Assembly: GCA_023375675.1 (NCBI GenBank)
Contig: JALQBC010000011.1
Coordinates: 372,001-436,000, forward strand
Source of the DNA: Cytospora piceicola
Taxonomy: Eukaryota > Ascomycota > Sordariomycetes > Diaporthales > Cytosporaceae
Direction: 5' to 3'
DNA: 64,000 nt
Part shown: piece by piece, positions 46,833 to 57,190 of the stretch
Layout: each line of letters begins with the position of its first letter
Numbering within the stretch: position 1 is the stretch's first letter
Translations under genes and position numbers: made by a program
Notes under the pieces: generated by a model
What the model was told of the DNA's origin: nothing
The model's input: only the letters and a program-made list of their open reading frames with translations
Database searches by the model: none

Positions 46833-47572
46833 AGAAGCAAAGCAAGAAAACTTTCTTATCCTTTGGGTTGCGAAGTCGAAAACAAATGGTGCTGGAAGGC
46901 GAAGTGGGCGGATCACTCTGATACCGAGGTATCTTCCACGGTGGTTTGGCTGGTTACGGGCGTTAGGGGCACTTGTATGATGAACAATGAGGTTTCACGT
47001 CTATCACTACACGAACAGCATGAGGCAGGAAAATCAAAGAGGCATGGGAAGATTGGTCGCAACACCCATGAGCCGGTGGATGTCACGAGTTCCTCGTCGG
47101 ACATCCTAATTACCGAGACCAAGGGCCAGCCAGCGATGCTATGTGCCAAAAGGGGCGAATTGTTTTCCGTGAATGTTATTATGCCATGTCTCTTGGCAGC
47201 CAGTCTGGCTTGTTTACGAGTAATCTGACGAATATATGACCCTATTGCTCAACTTGAATTTAATGCGACCTCCGCGACGAAACGGAATTACTGGAGATGG
47301 GGGTGCTGCGTGCGGCACCAACAGCCAGCCCATCACGATTGGCATGGAGTAGGGGCTGAGAAATTCAACATCTTACAGTAGGGTGCAGTCATGATAGCTT
47401 CCACACGTTTCAGCATAACATCTAGGAGAGTGAGCCAAAATGCGAGTGTTTGGCGGACTGTAATGGACACGCGAAACTCATAAGAGCAAACATAGTATCA
47501 GGGGGGTTACGCATAGTCGAACATCGGTTTCAAAAGGATAATGGCAATGAATGACCCGGCTTTCACATTGCC
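46833..47572. other. convergent intergenic region
   Basis: 3' flanks of the VanZ-domain gene and the ferric-reductase-like gene. No gene seen. Confidence 0.5.
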
Positions 47573-49344
47573 CTACCAGCCGAAACTCTCGCTATGCCAA
47601 AACACCACCCTACCCTTCCTCACCCAAACCCCAACATGCCTTCTCAAGTCCCGTCCCATCTCGGTTGGTCCGCAGAACAGCACGGCAACCCTCTCGTCAT
47701 GACCATGTTGAAAGAGTTCATCCACGATCTTCTTGACATTTGGTCGCGTGTGCTGGTGCTTGATCTCTTGGTCGTGTTTGATCGTTTTGAGCTCGACATT
47801 TTCTCCGTCCGCCTCTTGACTGTCCTCATTACTTGAAGCGCCCGTCACAAAGATCTGCACATTCTCATTATCGGCGATGGCCTTACCCTCCTTGCCGGCC
47901 AGTACCCAGCCAACATCGCCTGTACTGCGTACAGCCCAAACCAACTGGACCTTGGTAGACGGGTTGTCGTTTACTAGGGCGCGGTAAAGGGGCACGGTGA
48001 ACGTTGCTCCAACGCCGCCCGCAACCAACAATATCCGGTCGAATTCACCCCCTGACAGTTTGGGGTAGTACGAAGGGACGCCGTACGGCCCTTCAATGGC
48101 CAACGGCACCTGCGCAGCCCCTTGACGCGAATTTTTAATGGCTAGTTGCTTCAGGGTGGAAGTCATCGGCCCGCCAAAGTGTCGACAAATAAACGTGATA
48201 TCTCCCGTTGCCTCATCCACGTCTGCGACTGTGAACGGGTTGAATAGGAACTCGTGGACAAGGTAGCCCGTCGAGACCGGGCTAGTAGATGGCCGAGACC
48301 CTGCTGGGACCTGGAGATAGATGTGCGAACCGGGATGGCTTCGAAAGCGATTGGCTTTCTTGACTGGGATGGAAGTGGTGATCTTGACGAGGCTGGTTCC
48401 CGGTATCGACTCCAATGTTGACATGGAGGTCACAGTGTCGATTTTCCGCGAAATTATATCAGCAAGGAATACCAGAAGCGCCTCGACCAAGAAGATCCTG
48501 GCTGACTTGGCGTGGAACCAGATCAGTGGAGGGATAATCATCGCAACGGTAAGGTGCGTGATGAAGAAAATCCGGTACGAGTAAGACCGGATCACTCGAA
48601 GGGCTGTCGCGCTCAGGAAGGTGAAGCTCCAGATGCCCAGCATCCCGGTGATGACGGCTCGGGATGTTGTGAGCTTCTCCAGCAACAAGGACTTTTTCAC
48701 AAAAAAGGTCAGATACAAGCCAGCGTGTAGCAGGAGCAGGCCGTAGACAATGACACCAAGGACACGATGATATCGGTTGATGTGCTCATGTGACGACTTG
48801 AAAACGAAGGCGACCGGGTTGAGACTCTTCAAAGCCAGAAGGTACTGAAGCGGTAGCTGTGAAATGGCAATTGCACCGAACCGTTTCGTGAGGTGGAGGT
48901 AATCTACGATGTGTTAGAAAAGTTGCAATTGAGTCTAATGGGACATTCCAGCAGCTCACCATTTCCCGTCCCCAGCACAATCAAGAGCATCAGCCAGCAA
49001 CTCCATGCCAGTCCGAAAACCCACTCATCTTTCCGTCCCCAGGTCTGGTTAAGGCAGACAACATCATCCTCAAGCCACCACTGCAGCCGTCGAAACCGAG
49101 CCTCCCAGGTGCCGAGAGGGCTCTGCCTGAGTACTTTCCGAGACGGGGATGTAGGGATGGCATTGTAGGAGCCCCTTCTCGCCTGTATTGTCCTCAGAGT
49201 CCAGAGCAAAAGCCTGAGCAGGAGGAACAACACAATAGGAACGAATGCAGACAGCTGGGCATAACCCGCATATATATCGAGTGTCTGTCTTCTCAGCTGC
49301 ACCGCCTCCTCGTCCAGATCGACGAACCTCCAGGGCCAACCCAT
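47573..49344 (-). CDS. ferric-reductase-like transmembrane flavocytochrome
   Basis: Two minus-strand exons, 49344-48960 and 48903-47573, with a 56-base intron (GTGAGC...ATCGTAG), give 571 aa. Six or seven hydrophobic segments occupy about 25-300. Haem-ligand candidates lie in HEHINRYHRVLGVIVYGLLL-HAG and in FITHLTVAMIIPPLIWFH. The FAD-binding part has NRFRSHPGSHIYLQVP and, in the place of the usual HPFT, NPFTVADVD. The NADPH-binding part has LLVAGGVGATFTVPLYRAL and the terminal VAVLFCGPTEMGRDLRRHV. The chain ends GRVVFWHSESFGW, a family-typical aromatic end. FRE/NOX-type proteins move electrons from NADPH across a membrane to ferric or cupric ions, or to oxygen. The substrate and membrane cannot be decided from sequence. 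The N-terminus has no clear cleaved signal peptide. Confidence 0.88.
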
Positions 49345-50129
49345 TATTTCTTCGGTGAGGCCCTTGAAACTCCAAGTACTTGCGGGTTGACTTTCGAACG
49401 AGGCACCTCAACTCGAACCTCTGCTCTGAAGTCTGAAGCTTGAGAGGAAAGGCTAGGTCTGACAGATGTAAGTGGAGGTCAGAGGAAGGATGGTCTGAAA
49501 TCCACGGATGCCAGTAAGCAGAGGAGCCTATTCAAGTACAAAAGCGGCCGTTACTTAAGTATTTATATCGATATGTACCTACAGAGTAAATACCCAGGTA
49601 CTTATGTGCCCAGGTGCTTATTTGGTTAGTGTCCCCCCACACTCGGATCTCCAACTCCGTGTCGTGGAGCGGCTGACAATCAATTCCGAGCTGGTTTTCC
49701 GAATCAACAGTCTTTATTACTAACACGATGTCCGTACGTACCTAAATACCTACCTAGGTATGTAGGTACATAGTAAGCAGTAATAACAACCTTTCGCCGC
49801 GGTACATTTGTGTTGAATCAAAGGTTCGTCTCTGAGAGTAGTAGTAGAATATTTGACGACTGAAAAGGTGTGTGCAATGTACAGATCCGTGCTTGATGTA
49901 GCACAGTCAATACTGTACAAAGCACCCCTGACACTCAGTGGAGCTACCCTGTCATCGAAGCCCGAGCCGGAAGAGTAGCAGCATGACAGGTCCGAGTTGC
50001 AGCAGCCTTCCACCTAGAGCTTCCAAACACACGACATCTACTATTCACGACGAACACTACTATAATACCCAACTTCGAAACAACCTAGAGGTTCCTCTTG
50101 TGTCTAATAGGCACTGACCAGCCGTCACC
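49345..50129. other. divergent promoter region
   Basis: 785 bases between the starts of the ferric-reductase-like gene (minus) and the RINT1/TIP20-like gene (plus). TACCTAGGTA-type units lie at 49741-49770. I saw no clear GATA-type iron-regulator site. Confidence 0.45.
49741..49770. repeat. TACCTAGGTA-type palindromic repeat
   Basis: A TACCTAGGTA core flanked by AATACC on the left and TGTAGGTACA on the right. Same unit as at 7545-7570 and in the 28.8-29.5 kb cluster. Confidence 0.6.
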
Positions 50130-52576
50130 ATGGCTGCTTCTATCCGGCCGCCCTTCCTCTCCCGGCAGACTGACGACATGCGCCTGGATGACTACCTCGA
50201 CGACAAGCTGCAGTCCTCCATGGACCTCGACAACCTGGACGAGCTCCTGGCCAGCGTCGAAGAGCAGCACACACAGCTCCAGTCCCAGCTCGAGGACGCC
50301 TCCCGCGCGCTCGAGACGGCCAGGCAGTCCGCCGACCAGCGCCAGGCCTCCCTCCAGAGACAGATCGACGACTTCCAGTCCCTGCAGCGCAGCATCGACG
50401 TGCGCCTGCAGATCGTCGCCAGCTCCGACGCGCCGGACGAGGCCATCCACAGGCTCGAGCGGCCCATGCGCAAGCTGGCCAAGGTGGACCTGGCGTACAA
50501 GTACCTCCTGCTGCTGCAGGACGTCGAGAACCTCACGGCCGAGGCGAGGTCGCACCTGCCGAGGAGCCCAAAGGCCGCGCTGGAGCCCTACACGAAGCTG
50601 AAGCAGCTGGCGGCGCACCTGCAGGAGCTGCAGGTCCCCGCGGACTATGCGGCTACGCATCTTGTCGGGCATGTCGCGGCCATTGCGGAGAGTCTGTGGG
50701 ATGAGATGAAGAGGACCATGTGGGCCGAGATGGACGGCCTCCTCAAGAAGAGGGGATGGCCGAAGAAGGTAGACGCGAGGTCGGAGATCGACGAGGAGTG
50801 GAGGGAGTGCTTTGAGAAGCTGGTGGATCTGCAGGTACCAGAGGTGCTCTACTCGACCGGCGTGGTAACACTCCTGCCGATTGACGTGTTGGCGCAAAAC
50901 TGGACCAAGGAGTTCCGCTATCATTTCATGAGCGACAAGCCGACGAGTAACCCGCAGGTGATCGGGACCCAGTGCTTTCCGTGGGTAACAACGCTGCTCG
51001 AGGATTGGGATGATTTTATGCGGGACAACTTTGGCTTCATCCTTGCTAGCAAGTTCGGCGACACGGCGGCTGCCAACAAGATGGTCTACATGGACCCTAC
51101 ATGTGCTCTCATTACCTCCTTATTGCCAGTCATCCGGGAGAAGGTCAACTTGGCCATGGATGTGGCCGTCAAGGACCCAGTGTTCCTCAGTAGCCTGATG
51201 GGCCAGCTGATGACCTTCGACGACAACCTGCGATCCAGATTCAACTACGACGGGGGAGATCTCGAAAAGGGCTGGGGTGGTCTCACCTCCGAGGTGCTCG
51301 ATAAGCACTTCGACAAGTGGCTCAAGGCAGAAAGGACATTTGCCGATGAAAGATTCAAGGCGATCATGGCAACGCCGGATGCTGGGCAGATTGATTACGA
51401 GTACAGCGGCGCTGGCAAGACCAAGCCGACATACGGCGCAGTTCGGGTCATGGACCTCCTGCGGTCGGTGACCACTCAATATGAGCGTATCAGGAGGTTC
51501 TCCCATAAGCTGCGCTTCCTGATCGATATCCAGCTTGATATCCTGGACAGGTATCACGACCGCTTGAGCGAATCACTGGGCGCTTACAAGACCTTGACAT
51601 CGACCACGGGCAAAATGATGTACGGCGCCTCCAAGGAGCAGCTGGCAGCTCTTGAGGGAACCGGTGCATTTGAGACGCTATGCAAGGTGTTCGGCAGCTC
51701 CGACCACGTGGTCAACGCCCTGAAGGATTGGAGCAACGAAGAATTCTTCGTGACTCTCTGGGACCAGCTGCAATCCAGGGCCCATAAGTCTGCAGACCAG
51801 GAGAACCTGGCCGGTGGGATGAGCCATGACGAAGTCAAGGATCGGACATCGAAGACCGTTGGTACGGGAGAAAACGATGGGGTACTGTTCGACGAGACTA
51901 TCAAGGCATATATTGTGCGGCGAGCGGCAGCTCAGGATCTCTTGATCGAGGCGGTGGTGAGGTCGCATGCAGACTCCTTCCGGCCGTATATCCAGAGGGC
52001 GCAGTGGACGGTCATTAGTGAGGACCCAGCATCTGGTAAGCCATACAAATCCCCTAAAAGACAGCCTCCCCAGAAAAGATACACCTTGATTAACACCGCC
52101 TAGTCGACCCCTACCAACTGGCCATCACAGCCGAGCTCGACGAGCCCCTCCGAGTCATCAAGCGCAACTTCGACTTCCTCGCCCGGACCCTCAGTACCGC
52201 CACCTTCAGGCGTGTCGTGCGCAAGGCCCTCGACACCCTGCAAGACACCCTCTGGGGAGACATCCTGCGCAAGAACAAGTTCACGGCCCTGGGGGCAGCC
52301 CAGTTCCTGCGCGACCTGCACGCCCTGTTTGCAATGGTCGACCGATACGTGCCCGACTGCTCCTCGTCGACGATGGGGACCATTGCAGATGCCGTGAAGC
52401 TGCTCAACATGCCCCTGGAGGCCGACGAGGGTGGGTTGTCGCTCGGCCTGGCTTCCAAGCGGGTGTTTACGGACAATCAGGAAGCGAGGAAGGTGCTTGA
52501 GGAGCTGGACATTGAGACGTTGGAGCCGGTGAACGCGAGGATGATTTTGCAGAGGAGGGTTGAGAATAGTGACTAG
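50130..52576 (+). CDS. RINT1/TIP20 family vesicle-tethering protein
   Basis: Two exons, 50130-52035 and 52104-52576, with a 68-base intron (GTAAGC...TAACACCGCCTAG), give 792 aa. The ATG has a strong context (GTCACCATGG). Residues about 30-125 form a coiled coil (ELLASVEEQHTQLQSQLEDA, LQRQIDDFQSLQRSIDVRLQ). The RINT1/TIP20 domain fills most of the rest, with helices such as TGVVTLLPIDVLAQNWTKEF, FPWVTTLLEDWDDFMRDNFG and KLRFLIDIQLDILDRYHDRL. The C-terminal exon has RVIKRNFDFLARTLSTATFR and ALGAAQFLRDLHALFAMVDR. Tip20/RINT1 is a CATCHR-fold subunit of the Dsl1/NRZ complex that tethers Golgi-derived COPI vesicles to the ER. Length matches fungal members. The 3' end faces the carrier gene only 181 bases away. 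Confidence 0.9.
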
Positions 52577-52757
52577 ATCAGAGTCAGACCCTGAAAGAAT
52601 TAAGATTGAGGGACCCTCTCCCAGATATGCCATGTCTATGACCGTGCTTTTTCCTTTCCCCCAAAGTGTTGAACTACCTGAACCTGCCATGAAGGAGATG
52701 CCCCTAGAAACTCCGTCAACCTTGCGTCGCATACCAAGATAAACCCCTCCCTCACAC

Positions 52758-53939
52758 TTAGTTGATTGCCCTCAAAGTCATCTCCACCACGGCAAATGTG
52801 CCCGCGCTGACCGGCATGGCCCTCAAGAGAGTCGGTCCCAGGCCCTTCCAGAAGCCCCTCATGCCCTCGGCCCTCCACGTCTGCGCAAAACAGTCCCTCA
52901 TGCTCTTGTACCTCTGCCCGTCCTTCCCGAACCCGTCCGTCTGCATCTTGGACTTGACGACGTCAAACGGATAGCTAGACAGCCACAGCGCCTCGCCGGC
53001 CAGGCCGCCGTAGAAGGCGACCTTGAGGGGCGAGATGTCCTCGCGGCGGACCCCGTTCCGCGCCGCGTCCCCGTTCATGAGCCACTCGAAGGCCAGGAAC
53101 CAGACGCCGTACGCCTGCGCCTCGCGCAGCACCGTCACGGCGCTGCCGCGGTAGACGCCCCCGAGCACGCCGCCGCCCTCGGCCCGCACGAGCTTCCGCA
53201 CGCAGTCGGCCGGCCCGGCGTACAGGCGGCCCGCGCCGTGCGGCTGCGCCTGCAGCCGGATGCGGACGTGCTCGATGGGGCACGAGAGGAAGGTGTTGGC
53301 GACGCCCGCCATGGCGCCCGCCGCAAAGTACTGCCCGTACGAGAGGGGCGCGCCCGCCGCGCTGCCGTGCCGGAGCGTGTTCTGCTCCTCGAAGTAGCGC
53401 CGCGCCGCGTGGAAGCCGCCGAACTGCACGGACACGCAGGCGCCGATGCCGATGAGGGGGGTGAGCGTGCCCTTGTAGAAGGCCGCGGGGCCCTCGTTCT
53501 TGAGGATGGAGGCGGCTGTGGCTACGGCCGAGGTGTTGGTGGTGGAGGTCTGGAGGCGGACCTTGACTATGTCGAAGGGTTGGCCTGTGGGGGTTTGTTA
53601 GTGAGGTGAAGTGGGGTGTCGTTTTCTAGACATTGCGTTCGAGGAGGGAAAGAGTCACGTCATCTCCTCCGTGAGACCCTCGGCTGGGGGGAGAGATGGC
53701 ACTTGCTCATCTCACTCACCCCCCTCGCTGTCCTCTTTGTATCGCATCTCATCCAAAGATATCCCAATGATGCCCATCGCTCTTCAAGCCCCTACGTTCC
53801 AGTCGAGAAGAAAAGGCTTACCCAACAACACCTGAGCTACACCTCCTGCCGCTCCAGAGAACAGGTCTTTCGCCGTTTGCACTGCGCCTCCCTGTTGTTG
53901 AGGGTGGTGAGCCTCAATATCAGCTGAAGCGTCCGCCAT
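52758..53939 (-). CDS. mitochondrial carrier, YMC1-like
   Basis: Two minus-strand exons, 53939-53822 and 53584-52758, with a 237-base intron (GTAAGC...CCCCCACAG), give 314 aa, the normal carrier length. Three repeats carry the PX(D/E)XX(K/R) signature: QPFDIVKVRLQT, CPIEHVRIRLQA and YPFDVVKSKMQT. AKDLFSGAAGGVAQVLLGQP opens the first repeat across the splice. KGTLTPLIGIGACVSVQFGG is the segment that points to the YMC1/YMC2 branch, inner-membrane carriers linked to amino-acid metabolism (glycine and glutamate have been proposed in yeast). The exact substrate is inferred. The exon from about 52970 to 53480 is extremely GC-rich and has long spurious frames on both strands. The promoter lies between this gene and the COG3 3' end. 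Confidence 0.88.
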
Positions 53940-54281
53940 TGCTGCTGCCCGCCTCCGCGTTGACCTTGTCTTGGGAGGATGAGACGGTCGACGAAGCTGT
54001 CCCTTGAGTCCGGTTGGGCTTTGAAAAAGGGTATCGATTGGCAGTTCTAGAGACGGCTCGAAGGATCAATGAGTAAAACGGTGGTTGACATAAATAATCC
54101 AAGTCAGCCATGACAGGCCGACCCGCCGACACCGGTCCCGGGAGTACTGATAGGGTAATTGCGTGCTTAAAGGCACAATTGCAAGATATGCATTTATGCG
54201 GTATATACTTTCAAATGCCATTATGGAATGGAATCAATCCACCCTGAACCTTAAATTCAACCGCTCAACAGCCCCGGCACT
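53940..54281. other. intergenic, promoter of carrier gene
   Basis: Between the start of the carrier gene (minus) and the 3' end of COG3 (minus). No gene seen. Confidence 0.5.
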
Positions 54282-56678
54282 CTACTTCTTCTGCGCCTGT
54301 ATATGCAGCTGAATAGCCTCCTTCAACTTCGCAATCACCTCTGGCTGGTTACTAAATGCCCTCTGCAACATCTCCTCCAGATCCCTCTCCAACTTGTCCA
54401 GATTCTTCCCACCCATCTTCCTCGCTCCTGCGTCACCCAGTGACCCTGCCCAGCGAAGTGTGAAGGCGCCGATTGCCTGTCTCAATAGGTCATCCAGCTG
54501 TTCACTTGCATCCTGACTATCTATGGCCGCGGCTGGGGGTGCTTGTACGCTCGTTGGGCCGACTGTGAAGCCACGAGACAAGAACTGTGCAGCGCTCGGT
54601 ATGAAGCTGCTGACGTAGCCGACAAGGTTTTGCGGTGTGAGGTTGTTCCAGATATGGGAGAAGTATTGCATCCCCGCGTCTTGGTTGCGTACGTCTCCTA
54701 TCTCCAGGGACACAAGTTCGTTCTTCAGGATCAGGAGGTTCTTAATCATGAAGAGGTCGGGGTCTGTGCCGCCTTTGGTGGACTTGATGCGGGCCTCGGC
54801 GCGTTGGAGGACCTGGATGGTCTCCGTCACGATTTTGAAGACTACAGGACTATTCCGTTGCTGTTCTGCAGTTAGCATCACGACCTGGCCGTAAGTTCGG
54901 GGGGTGAGCACTTACACATCGCTCCTTGGGCATGGACTGATCAAACATGACCAACAACTCCAAAGCACGCTTTACTGGCGGGTAAGCATTTGACGATGCC
55001 ACGCCGTCCACAACAGGCCCAATGTTCAGCGCATCCGGAAGTACAGTCACCTTCGAGATCAACTTGCTGATCTCTGCCTCGAATGCGGTGTCCGTAAACA
55101 CCCACAGGTGCTCTGCCAACAGCCTCGCGGCCAACTCTTGGCAATGCCGCGAAAATGCAGACTCCTCTTCTTCGTAGTCCGAGATGAGGTATTCGTTAGT
55201 GATCCATCCAAGTATGTTGCAGACCGTCTGTAGCTCCACCGTATGCAGCGCGGACTGTAGGCTGTTCGCGATCGGGACAACATTGGTCGCGTTGACCATT
55301 ACTCTTTGATGCGACTTTAAAGTCACGAAAGCAGAGTTTGGATCGGTGCTGTAGTGCGGTTCAACCGCGAAGATCTTGGCGAACAGCATGGCCTCGTTGT
55401 ACGACCTTTCAAAGCTCTGCTTCACAAAGTTCCTCGTTGCTGTTTCGACGGATGCTTCCTTGACCTCCCTCTTGAAGGTGTCTAGGTCATGCTGAATGAT
55501 GGGCCTCAGGTCACGATCTCGTGCCGCAATATACGCCTGGAAGATGTTGTTGGCAGTGTTGGAGTAGATCTCGGAGTTTGTGCCAGACAATGCGTTCCCA
55601 GCCGGATCGTAGGCATGGTGAATGACCTTCTGGACATTTGGTATCAGGAAGAACGTATCCTCCAGCATCATTTCCTCAAAACGGCCATATGCAAGGGCAT
55701 GCCGTGCCGATTCGGATTTCGTCGCCAATATCTGCCTTGATATGTCTGTGGAGACCTTATCAAGACGGGCCTGTAAGCCGACTTCCAACAGATGCAAAGC
55801 CTTGATCAAGAGAGACTGGTATCGTGCCAAGTAAGACTCCGAGTCCCGGTAAGAGGGGTTCTTCTCCATAAAGGCTATGCAGGCATCGAGGTTCTGCAAG
55901 ATCTCGCCGAAGGACTCGTCCTCCACCAGCCGGCCTGCTCCAGGCGCATTCAGCCGACGGCTGACGCTGTCGATATATGCGTAGTAATGCAGGTCAGTTC
56001 CGACATCGTCGGCAAGCTTCTGCAGCCGGCTCTGCTCGGACAGTAAGTCCTCGCACTGGGCCTGGAAGGAGCTTGTCTGCTCCTCTACCCCGCGGAATGA
56101 CTCGGATAGGGAAGCCAGTAGCTGTAGGGCGTTGTTGGTGTCTTCGATCAAGGTTTCCAGGTGTCGCTCTGTCACGGCCAGTTGCTCTCCGTAGAGCGTG
56201 TATTCCTGTTGTCCAGCATCCAGCAATTCATCCTGGGGGGTATCGAGGAGGACATCGCTGTTGTCGAAGACGTCTTCGGGCTCTGGCAATGCGACTGCCT
56301 CCAGGTTCCTGTCCTGTCTTGCCTTGTTTTGTTTCTTAAGGCCATCGCTCACAGATCCTGCCCGCACAATGTCGTGAAAGTCGGAGAAGGATAGTGCTCG
56401 TCGCGGCAGGTCTGGCTCTGGTGGGGAATCCTCATCTTCCTCCTCTAGCAGCTCCTCTAGGTCTTCTGCTCCGTCGTGGGGCGCATTTGTGCCCTATGAT
56501 ATGTCAGAATTGCTTCCCATTGGTATTGTGGTGCTCCGGATGGACTGACATTTGGTTGCTGCAATAGCGTGCTGCTCCTACGTCGATGGCCATAGCCTTG
56601 AGAGGGCGCCCTTCTGTGCTGCTGTGGTTGCTGCGTTTGGAACTCTGGTATATAATTATACCAGGAATCCTCGTACAT
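54282..56678 (-). CDS. COG3: conserved oligomeric Golgi complex subunit 3
   Basis: Three minus-strand exons, 56678-56550, 56493-54916 and 54860-54282, all in phase 0, give 761 aa. The N-terminus MYEDSWYNYIPEFQ is a typical fungal Cog3 start. An acidic segment (EELLEEEDED) and coiled-coil region follow: LLDAGQQEYTLYGEQLAVTE, VEEQTSSFQAQCEDLLSEQS. The Sec34/COG3 core includes LDACIAFMEKNPSYRDSESY and QARLDKVSTDISRQI. Cog3 belongs to lobe A of the COG complex, which tethers vesicles recycling within the Golgi. Intron 1 uses GTCAGT...ATCATAG. At intron 2, frame is kept only by the AACAG acceptor directly before 54860; the CTGCAG five bases upstream of it would give an early stop. The C-terminus is Lys/Gln-rich. 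Another CATCHR tether gene lies 1.7 kb away. Confidence 0.9.
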
Positions 56679-57190
56679 CTTGGGCAACCTTCTGGAGGCA
56701 GGGTCTCCGTAGAAACTAGATAAGGTTGCGAAATACAATAGGAGCTAGGTGGTCTCGTGGGGTCCGAATCCGGGGGAGCTGCTTCACGGAGCTTCAGCCC
56801 TGCCGCCGCTGGCTTGGTAGTGCCAGATTGCAGCCGCAAGCCGCAGTTCGGCGTGGGGCCCTTTGCAGGCTGGACCAAAACAGGCCAGGCAGGCCTAAGC
56901 AGGGATCCTTTGGGGCCCCTGCTCGGGGCGGGGGACAGCTGAGATTCGGGAGAGCACCCGAAGAAACAGAAGCAACAGGGGTCTTGAAGCTCCGAAGGCT
57001 CCTCCATTCAGAGCTCGGGCTTTACTAAAAGGTGAATTGGGTCTGCCCGCGGATGACCTCACCAGTGTCTCTGCGCTGAACCATTCCCAGACCCTTACAA
57101 CGGCTTTTCTGGTGATGTATTCTATGCTACTAGCAGACTCATCCCGACACTGAATAGCCGCCCAGGTGCTCCAAGAGCCAGTAATCGAGA
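56679..57190. other. divergent promoter region
   Basis: 512 bases between the COG3 and FMP25-like start codons, which face away from each other. No gene seen. An ATG-less frame in phase with COG3 stays open to about 56738. Confidence 0.5.

Noticed and set aside
50085..50924. 279-codon minus-strand frame over the RINT1/TIP20-like gene
   Set aside because: Antisense shadow; Leu/Gly/Arg-rich and unrelated to any family.
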